Positions 58,759 through 64,000 of a DNA stretch of 64,000 nucleotides are shown here, piece by piece. Numbering within the stretch: position 1 is the stretch's first letter; every line of letters starts with the position of its first letter. The DNA is from Streptomyces sp. A0642 (lineage in GTDB: Bacteria; Actinomycetota; Actinomycetes; Streptomycetales; Streptomycetaceae), in the NCBI RefSeq assembly GCF_004795105.1, contig NZ_SSBL01000001.1:186001-250000 (forward strand), read 5' to 3'. The notes under the pieces are model-generated. The model saw only the letters and a program-made list of their open reading frames with translations, was not told where the DNA came from and ran no database searches. The translations under genes and the position numbers were made by a program.

Positions 58759-59469
58759 TCAGGGCCCGGTGCTCAGCAGTTCGTCCGCCGGGCTGTTCAC
58801 CGGCTGCGGAGTCCCCGTGAGGTCCATGACGAACAGCGGGATGCCGAGCCCGTCCGCCCGCTCCCGGGCGTCCGGCGCGTAGCCGGCGAGGGAGAAGAAC
58901 ACGCTCGACACCGAGGCGCTGAGCGCGTTGAGCCAGAGGCATTCGATGTCGCGCAGGGTGGCCGGCCGGGTGGTGGAGTCGACCTGCGCGACCAGACCGG
59001 CCGCCCGCAGGTCGATCCGTGAGGCCGGGCGCTCGGCGGCCCCCACGACGTCGCGGTAGCCCAGCCACTTCAGGTACAGCGCGGCGGAGGCGACCGCGTC
59101 GCGCGCGGTACGGATCGTCAGCGGCCGGAACGGGGGCCGTGGGGCCGGAGCCGTACGCGGAAGCGGGATGTGCGCCGGCCGCGCCCGCCGCGAGGAGGAG
59201 CCGGGCGCCGCCACGGGACGGACCGGGATCCGCAGCACCGCGCCGCACGGGCAGCACAGTTCCGGCTGCGGCCACTGGTCGTGCCGGCCGCAGCCGAGGC
59301 AGCGCACGGTCACCCAGTCGTCGTTCCAGGTGCGGTGGGTGATGCGGGTGACGGGGGCGCCGCGCAGCAGGGGCGGGACGGTCGGGGCGCCGCACGGGCA
59401 CTGGTGGACGGGCCTCGTGTACGCGTGGTCGCGGCGGCAGGCCGGGCACCGTACCGGCACTGATTCCAC
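58759..59469 (-). CDS. Zinc-ribbon protein with a restriction-endonuclease-like (Mrr-type) C-terminal domain
   Basis: A 236-residue protein. Two zinc ribbons come first: CPACRRDHAYTRPVHQCPCG and CLGCGRHDQWPQPELCCPCG. The C-terminal domain reads AALYLKWLGYRDVVG, RIDLRAAGLVAQVDSTTRPA, IECLWLNALSASVSSVFFSL then AGYAPDARERADGLGIPLFVMD. That pattern of strands and helices resembles Mrr-type restriction-endonuclease folds. In active enzymes the second motif is (E/Q)xK; here it is QVD, so the catalytic Lys is missing. GTG 59469 follows AAGGAG. Its function is unknown; nucleic-acid binding is likely. Confidence 0.55.
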   Translation of the reverse strand: MESVPVRCPACRRDHAYTRPVHQCPCGAPTVPPLLRGAPVTRITHRTWNDDWVTVRCLGCGRHDQWPQPELCCPCGAVLRIPVRPVAAPGSSSRRARPAHIPLPRTAPAPRPPFRPLTIRTARDAVASAALYLKWLGYRDVVGAAERPASRIDLRAAGLVAQVDSTTRPATLRDIECLWLNALSASVSSVFFSLAGYAPDARERADGLGIPLFVMDLTGTPQPVNSPADELLSTGP

Positions 59470-59608
59470 CTCGGGACTCCTTACGGCAGGGGACCGTGCG
59501 GCCGGTGCCCGGACTCCGGGCCGGCTCCGCTCCGTACCTCCATGCTCCACCAAGAGCGAGGCCGCCGTGAGGGACTTGGGGCACTTCGCGGCACCGGTCC
59601 GCTTCTCA

Positions 59609-59685
59609 GGTCCTGTCCGGGGCTCCCGCGTCCGGGGGAGGGCGCCCGCCCTCCGCGCGGACCACGCGGAACCCCGGACAGGGCC
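59609..59685. repeat. 77-bp inverted-repeat element related to the xdh-operon element
   Basis: The ends pair as GGTCCTGTCCGGGG and CCCCGGACAGGGCC, with an inner hairpin GGAGGGCG/CGCCCTCC-like around CCCG. Its last 43 bp match those of the 15395-15571 element at 37 of 43 positions without gaps. It lies between a zinc-ribbon gene and the gcl promoter. The gap 59470-59836 (367 bp) otherwise holds the gcl promoter and operators. Confidence 0.7.
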
Positions 59686-59707
59686 CGGGGCCCAGGGCCG
59701 CCCTCCC

Positions 59708-59736
59708 TTGACGGCTGTCCGGACGCGCCTTAGATT
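59708..59736 (+). promoter_or_regulatory. gcl promoter (sigma-70/HrdB type)
   Basis: TTGACG, a 17-bp spacer and TAGATT form a near-consensus promoter. The expected transcription start is about 59743, inside the first 15-bp operator. Confidence 0.75.
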
Positions 59737-59739
59737 TGC

Positions 59740-59775
59740 TTCCGTATAGCAGAATCAAACTTCCGTAATACGGAA
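59740..59775. promoter_or_regulatory. Two phased operators for an IclR-like regulator of gcl
   Basis: TTCCGTAATACGGAA (59761-59775) is a perfect 15-bp palindrome. TTCCGTATAGCAGAA (59740-59754) is a related imperfect copy. Their starts are 21 bp apart, two helical turns, so both face the same side of DNA. Overlap with the predicted start site implies repression. TTCCG-N5-CGGAA palindromes are typical of IclR-family regulators in the ureide and glyoxylate pathway of Streptomyces; the protein is not in this window. Confidence 0.7.
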
Positions 59776-59836
59776 TTGGCGCTCTCAGGTGGCGCGACAG
59801 AGCCCGACTCCACCCAGGTCCGAGCAGGAGCACTCA

Positions 59837-61621
59837 ATGCCTCGAATGACCGCTGCCCGAGCGGCAGTTGAGATCCTCAAGCGCGAAGGCGTCAGCAACG
59901 CGTTCGGTGTGCCGGGCGCGGCGATCAACCCCTTCTACGCGGCCCTCAAGGCCTCCGGCGGGGTTCATCACACGCTCGCCCGCCACGTCGAGGGCGCCTC
60001 CCACATGGCGGAGGGGTACACCCGGGCCCGCCCGGGGAACATCGGCGTCTGCATCGGCACGTCGGGACCGGCCGGCACCGACATGATCACCGGCCTCTAC
60101 TCCGCCATCGCGGACTCGATCCCGATCCTGTGCATCACCGGCCAGGCGCCGACCGCGGTGCTGCACAAGGAGGACTTCCAGGCCGTCGACATCGCCTCGA
60201 TCGCGAAGCCGGTCACGAAGGCCGCCACCACCGTCCTGGAGGCCGCACAGGTCCCGGGCGTCTTCCAGCAGGCCTTCCACCTGATGCGTACCGGCCGGCC
60301 CGGCCCGGTCCTCATCGACCTGCCGATCGACGTCCAGCTCACCGAGATCGAGTTCGACCCCGATCTGTACGAGCCGCTGCCGGTGCACAAGCCGGCCGCG
60401 ACCCGCAAGCAGATCGAGCGCGCGGTGGAGATGCTGAACGCCTCCGAGCGGCCGCTCCTCGTCGCGGGCGGCGGCATCATCAACGCCGACGCCTCCGAAC
60501 TCCTCGTGGAATTCGCCGAGCTGACCGGCGTTCCGGTCGTCCCGACCCTGATGGGCTGGGGCATCATCCCCGATGACCACGCGCTCAACGCCGGCATGGT
60601 CGGCCTCCAGACCTCGCACCGCTACGGCAACGCGAACTTCCTGGAGTCCGACTTCGTCCTCGGCATCGGCAACCGCTGGGCCAACCGCCACACCGGCAAG
60701 CTGGACGTGTACACCCAGGGCCGCACGTTCGTCCACGTCGACATCGAGCCCACCCAGCTGGGCAAGATCTTCGCCCCCGACCTCGGCATCGCCTCCGACG
60801 CCAGGGCCGCGCTGGAACTGTTCGTCGAGGTGGCGCGCGAGCTGAAGGCGGCCGGGCGGCTCAAGGACCGCACACAGTGGGCCGCCTCCACGCAGGAGCG
60901 CAGGGCGGCCCTCCAGCGGCGCACGCACTTCGACAACGTGCCGCTGAAGCCGCAGCGGGTGTACGAGGAGATGAACCGGGCGTTCGGCCCGGAGACCCGC
61001 TACGTCACCACGATCGGCCTCTCCCAGATCGCCGGCGCGCAGATGCTGCACGTCTACCGGCCGCGCCACTGGATCAACTGCGGCCAGGCAGGCCCGCTCG
61101 GCTGGACCATCCCGGCGGCGCTCGGCGTCGCGACGGCCGACCCCGAGGGCTCCGTCGTCGCGCTCTCCGGCGACTACGACTTCCAGTTCATGCTGGAGGA
61201 GCTCGCGGTCGGCGCGCAGCACCGCATCCCGTACGTGCACGTCCTGGTGAACAACTCCTACCTGGGGCTGATCCGTCAGGCGCAGCGCAACTTCGACATC
61301 GACTTCCAGGTCAACCTGGAATTCGAGAACCTCAACTCCCCGGAGCTGGGCGTCTACGGCGTGGACCACGTCAAGGTCGTCGAGGGCCTGGGCTGCAAGG
61401 CGATCCGCGTCACCGAGCCGGACCAGCTGCTGCCGGCCTTCGAGGAGGCGAAGAAGCTCGCGGCGGAGTTCCGGGTGCCGGTGGTCGTGGAGGCGATCCT
61501 GGAGCGGGTCACGAACATCGCGATGAGCGGTACGGATATCGCTTCGGTGAACGAGTTCGAGGACGTGGCGTCGGAGCCGGGTCACGCGCCGACGGCGATC
61601 CGCCCGTACGCATCCGCCTGA
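59837..61621 (+). CDS. gcl: Glyoxylate carboligase (tartronate-semialdehyde synthase)
   Basis: A 594-residue ThDP enzyme. It joins two glyoxylate molecules to tartronate semialdehyde with loss of CO2, using glyoxylate from allantoin/ureide or glycolate metabolism. The diagnostic Val is visible: V51 in [16 protein letters not shown] stands where other family members have the catalytic Glu (poxB in this window has RHEET). The ThDP-PP domain carries GDYDFQFM with the [13 protein letters not shown] segment. The C-terminal tail [13 protein letters not shown] is typical. ATG 59837 follows AGGAG. Confidence 0.96.
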   Translation: MPRMTAARAAVEILKREGVSNAFGVPGAAINPFYAALKASGGVHHTLARHVEGASHMAEGYTRARPGNIGVCIGTSGPAGTDMITGLYSAIADSIPILCITGQAPTAVLHKEDFQAVDIASIAKPVTKAATTVLEAAQVPGVFQQAFHLMRTGRPGPVLIDLPIDVQLTEIEFDPDLYEPLPVHKPAATRKQIERAVEMLNASERPLLVAGGGIINADASELLVEFAELTGVPVVPTLMGWGIIPDDHALNAGMVGLQTSHRYGNANFLESDFVLGIGNRWANRHTGKLDVYTQGRTFVHVDIEPTQLGKIFAPDLGIASDARAALELFVEVARELKAAGRLKDRTQWAASTQERRAALQRRTHFDNVPLKPQRVYEEMNRAFGPETRYVTTIGLSQIAGAQMLHVYRPRHWINCGQAGPLGWTIPAALGVATADPEGSVVALSGDYDFQFMLEELAVGAQHRIPYVHVLVNNSYLGLIRQAQRNFDIDFQVNLEFENLNSPELGVYGVDHVKVVEGLGCKAIRVTEPDQLLPAFEEAKKLAAEFRVPVVVEAILERVTNIAMSGTDIASVNEFEDVASEPGHAPTAIRPYASA

Positions 61622-61633
61622 CCGGTCGGGCCC

Positions 61634-61673
61634 GCGGCCCCCGCCTCTCCGCTGGACGGAGGGCGGGGGCCGC
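61634..61673 (+). terminator. gcl terminator
   Basis: Twelve-base perfect arms GCGGCCCCCGCC and GGCGGGGGCCGC, with an inner CTCCG/CGGAG pairing in the loop. It starts 12 bp past the gcl stop. Confidence 0.85.
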
Positions 61674-61777
61674 TTCGTCGTGCCCTCCCACGCCGCACGG
61701 GCCGAAGGCATCCCGCCCCACGTTGCGCCTTGCCCAAGCCCGTCCGGCCATCCGGCTCACCCAGCCCGTCCGGCCCA

Positions 61778-61810
61778 CCCAGCCCGTCCGGCGTTTGAGG
61801 ACGGAACCGT
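61778..61810. repeat. Streptomyces dispersed repeat GTCCGGCGTTTGAGGAC, copy 1
   Basis: A 33-bp block centred on CCGTCCGGCGTTTGAGGACGG, whose ends CCGTCC/GGACGG pair. An identical 33-bp block occurs at 61971-62003. Truncated CACCCAGCCCGTCCGG units precede it with an 18-bp period. This motif is a common intergenic repeat in Streptomyces. Confidence 0.8.
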
Positions 61811-61874
61811 CGCTTTGGGGGCCCGGGGCTGTTCGGCGTGGGGGCCCGCGACGGAACCCCGGGGTCGGCCGGGC

Positions 61875-61977
61875 GCATCTCCCGGCCCGTGGGGTGGTTC
61901 CGGCGCACCTCCCAGCCGTCGGGCGATTCCGGTGCATCTCCCGGCCCGTGGGGTGGTTCCGGGTGCACCTCCCAGCC
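61875..61977. repeat. Tandem 59-bp-period repeat after gcl
   Basis: A block starting GCATCTCCCGGCCCGTGGGG and ending CACCTCCCAGCC occurs at 61875 and 61934, with near-identical sequence over about 44 bp and one indel. The stretch 61622-62360 (739 bp) has no credible gene: its open frames run through these repeats and are Pro/Arg-rich artefacts. Confidence 0.75.
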
Positions 61978-62003
61978 CGTCCGGCGTTTGAGGACGGAAC
62001 CGT
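61971..62003. repeat. Streptomyces dispersed repeat, copy 2
   Basis: Identical to the 33-bp block at 61778-61810, including the CCGTCC/GGACGG stem. Confidence 0.8.
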
Positions 62004-62101
62004 TCAGGGCAGGGGCCTGGCCCCGCGGAAGGCCCGGAACCGGCGGAACCTCGCGGAGGGGCGCCTCGCGCACGGCGGGCCCCCGGACTCGCGCATGCGA
62101 A

Positions 62102-62142
62102 AGGGCGTGGAGCACGGGACCGTAATCCGTACTCCACGCCCT
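62102..62142. terminator. Hairpin in the gcl-catalase intergenic region
   Basis: Eleven-base perfect arms AGGGCGTGGAG and CTCCACGCCCT around a 19-base loop. It is a likely terminator, more than 200 bp past the catalase stop and about 480 bp past gcl. Confidence 0.65.
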
Positions 62143-62360
62143 GGCGCAAGGGAATGACAGGGGCCGCGGCGGGGCGCGAGTGGGCGTAGGGGCCGGCCCC
62201 TTCAGGTCAAGGGCCGGAACCACCACCCGCACCACCGCACTGGCATCGCACCGCCGCCGCGGCCCCGGGGGTATCCGCCGGACACCCCCGTCCCGCCCGC
62301 ACCGCGCTCAACCCCTCATCCGGGTGGGCGCGACGGCGCGGGCAAGGCTGTGCCCGGGGC

Positions 62361-63818
62361 TCAGTCCTCGCGCAGGGCGCGGACGGCCTCCTCCACGCGC
62401 TTGCCGTACTCGGCGTCCGCGGCGTGGAAGTGGGCGAGGTTCTTCTCGATCACGTCGTCGCGCGTGACCTGCGAGAGGCCCCCCGCGATGTTGGCGATCA
62501 GCCGGCCCTTCTCGTCGTCCGACATCAGCCGGTACAGCTCACCCGCCTGGAAGAAGTCGTCGTCCTTGGCGTGGGCGGGCGCCTCGTGCGTGCCGGTCCA
62601 GCCCTGGACGGGCAGCGGGGCGGAGTACGCCGCGTCCGTCTGGGCGGGGCCCGCGTACGAGTTGGGCTCGTAGTTCTTGTCGTGCCGGGCGCCGTTGCGC
62701 GTGGCGTGCAGCCCGTCGCGGCCGTAGTTGTCGACGACGGCGGTGCGCGGCGCGTTCACCGGGAGCTGGGTGTGGTTGACGCCCAGCCGGTAGCGGTGCG
62801 CGTCCGCGTACGCGAACAGCCGGCCCTGGAGCATCTTGTCCGGCGACGGACCGATCCCGGGCACGAAGTTGTTCGGGGAGAACGCGGCCTGCTCCACCTC
62901 GGCGAAGACGTTGTCCGGGTTGCGGTCCAGCACCAGCCGGCCCACCCGCTGCAACGGGTAGTCCGCGTGCGGCCACACCTTGGTCACGTCGAACGGGTTG
63001 AAGCGGTAGTCCGCGGCCTCGGCCGCCGGCATCACCTGCACGTGCAGCGTCCAGGACGGGTTCACACCGCGCTCGATGGCCTGGAGCAGGTCCGTCTGGT
63101 GGGAGTTGGCGTCCTTGCCGACGATCTCCGCGGCCTGGTCGGCCGAGAGCGAGCGCACGCCCTGGTTCGTCTTGAAGTGGTACTTGACGAAGAACGCCTC
63201 GCCCGCGGCGTTCGTCCACTGGTAGGTGTGGGAACCGAAGCCGTGCATGTGGCGGTACGAGGCGGGGATGCCCCGGTCACCCATCAGCCAGGTGATCTGG
63301 TGCGTCGCCTCGGGCGAGTTCGCCCAGAAGTCCCAGACGTTGTCCGGCTCCTGACGGCCCGTGAACGGGTCGCGCTTCTGCGAGTGGATGAAGTCGGGGA
63401 ACTTGATCGGGTCCTTGATGAAGAACACCGGGGTGTTGTTGCCGACGAGGTCGTAATTGCCCTCGTTCGTATAGAACTTGAGCGCGAAGCCGCGCGGGTC
63501 GCGCACCGCGTCGGCGCCGCCGAGCGAGTCGGCGACCGTCGAGAACCGGATGAACGTCTCGGTGCGGCGGCCCACCTCGGAGAGGAAGTCCGCACGGGTG
63601 AAGCCGGTGACGTCGTCGGTCACCTCGAAGTAGCCGTACGCGCCGGAGCCCCGGGCGTGCACCACGCGCTCCGGGATGCGCTCCCGGTTGAAGCGGGCGA
63701 GCTTCTCCAGGAGGTGACCGTCCTGGAGGAGGATCGGGCCGCCTGCGCCGGCGGTGGCGGAGTTCTGGTTGTCGGCGACCGGGGCGCCGGACTCGGTCGT
63801 AAGCACGCGCTGCGTCAT
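62361..63818 (-). CDS. katA: Monofunctional heme catalase (clade 3, KatA type)
   Basis: A 485-residue small-subunit catalase. The catalytic His is H54 in [15 protein letters not shown], the distal Asn pair is in [11 protein letters not shown] (127-128), and the proximal heme Tyr is Y337 in [14 protein letters not shown]. The length and NADPH-domain layout suit clade 3 enzymes. It breaks hydrogen peroxide into water and oxygen in the cytoplasm and protects aerobic hyphae. A 15-bp palindrome over its -35 suggests control by a Fur-family peroxide regulator such as CatR; that protein is not seen in this window. The symbol is by family similarity. Confidence 0.93.
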   Translation of the reverse strand: MTQRVLTTESGAPVADNQNSATAGAGGPILLQDGHLLEKLARFNRERIPERVVHARGSGAYGYFEVTDDVTGFTRADFLSEVGRRTETFIRFSTVADSLGGADAVRDPRGFALKFYTNEGNYDLVGNNTPVFFIKDPIKFPDFIHSQKRDPFTGRQEPDNVWDFWANSPEATHQITWLMGDRGIPASYRHMHGFGSHTYQWTNAAGEAFFVKYHFKTNQGVRSLSADQAAEIVGKDANSHQTDLLQAIERGVNPSWTLHVQVMPAAEAADYRFNPFDVTKVWPHADYPLQRVGRLVLDRNPDNVFAEVEQAAFSPNNFVPGIGPSPDKMLQGRLFAYADAHRYRLGVNHTQLPVNAPRTAVVDNYGRDGLHATRNGARHDKNYEPNSYAGPAQTDAAYSAPLPVQGWTGTHEAPAHAKDDDFFQAGELYRLMSDDEKGRLIANIAGGLSQVTRDDVIEKNLAHFHAADAEYGKRVEEAVRALRED

Positions 63819-63876
63819 GGTGTCGGGGCGACCTTCCGTACGGGCTGCTGAACTGCGACGGCCTGGGGGCTCCAGG

Positions 63877-63917
63877 AGCGTAAGTACGCTCCGAGCCCGA
63901 CGTCAACAGTTTGTTGA
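63877..63917 (-). promoter_or_regulatory. Catalase promoter, palindromic operator and leader hairpin
   Basis: On the minus strand TTGACG, 18 bp, then TACGCT form a promoter. A perfect palindrome TCAACAAACTGTTGA (63903-63917) overlaps the -35. A hairpin GGAGCGTA-AG-TACGCTCC (63875-63892) covers the -10 and reaches into the leader. Beyond this, 63918-64000 shows no certain gene. Confidence 0.6.
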
Positions 63918-64000
63918 AATTCGTGGTGGGAGGGGGTGCGAGAGGTGTTCCGGACGGCGCCGGCGCCTGGGCGCGACAGGACAGGTGTCAGCGCAGACGC

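Noticed and set aside
61622..62360. Several overlapping 60-130-codon frames downstream of gcl
   Set aside because: They run through tandem and dispersed repeats and give Pro/Arg/Gly-rich translations without starts or ribosome sites.
63918..64000. Possible end of a minus-strand regulator near the right edge (TGTCAGCGCAGACGC)
   Set aside because: A TCA could be a stop and a Fur-type regulator often neighbours catalase, but only about a dozen bases would be inside the window.
1..64000. tRNA, rRNA, CRISPR array or prophage
   Set aside because: I found no tRNA T-loop/acceptor pairs, no regular spacer-repeat array and no phage structural genes when reading both strands.

Overview
The window is very GC-rich DNA with strong third-position GC bias and Streptomyces-type content: paired S8 proteases with PA domains, Tat and lipoprotein signals, a DUF2637 protein, PucR, ROK and FCD-GntR regulators, a Ser/Thr kinase with PQQ repeats, and DUF5709 and TerD proteins. 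It reads as chromosome of a Streptomyces or close relative. About 50 protein genes are supported. I saw no rRNA, tRNA or CRISPR array. Left part (1-13.7 kb): the tail of a secreted S8 protease, a PP2C-like protein that has lost a metal-binding Asp, a pyruvate oxidase-type ThDP enzyme, a double-YciI protein, a barstar next to a secreted RNase Sa-type ribonuclease, an anti-sigma-like ATPase, a DUF2637 membrane protein, an FhuF-like iron reductase behind an iron box, a GntR regulator, a TPR-like protein and PucR. Purine block (11.9-20.8 kb): PucR diverges from a three-subunit xanthine dehydrogenase (FAD, 2Fe-2S, Mo), followed by a purine permease and XdhC. A 177-bp terminal-inverted-repeat element sits between the 2Fe-2S and Mo genes. 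Glyoxylate carboligase, which uses glyoxylate from ureide breakdown, lies 40 kb away at 59.8 kb with two phased 15-bp operators and a related short repeat upstream. Middle (20.9-38.6 kb): a complete S8 protease, an MFS exporter, a nucleotidyltransferase-like protein, MarR divergent from an amidohydrolase, a DHFR-like reductase, a secreted amidase, a nitroreductase, a compact ACP/ketosynthase/alpha-beta hydrolase operon, an ExeM/NucH nuclease and a secreted carbohydrate-type protein. Sulfur block (38.9-45.4 kb): a leaderless 26-residue Cys-containing leader peptide, a ROK regulator, a second short Cys-containing ORF, then flavin reductase, a sulfonate-type ABC importer and an FMN monooxygenase. 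The last four genes (substrate-binding protein to monooxygenase) are tightly packed. This looks like an organosulfur scavenging system. Accessory island (50-53.9 kb): a Ser/Thr kinase with PQQ repeats, an HTH remnant in frame after its stop, a small membrane protein broken by a 10-bp duplication, and a dead IS5-type element that ends at a LuxR stop codon. Right part: the GAF-LuxR regulator diverges from two acyl-CoA synthetases across a palindrome-rich promoter. After these come a zinc-ribbon/restriction-fold protein, gcl, a repeat-filled intergenic region and a catalase whose -35 overlaps a 15-bp palindrome.
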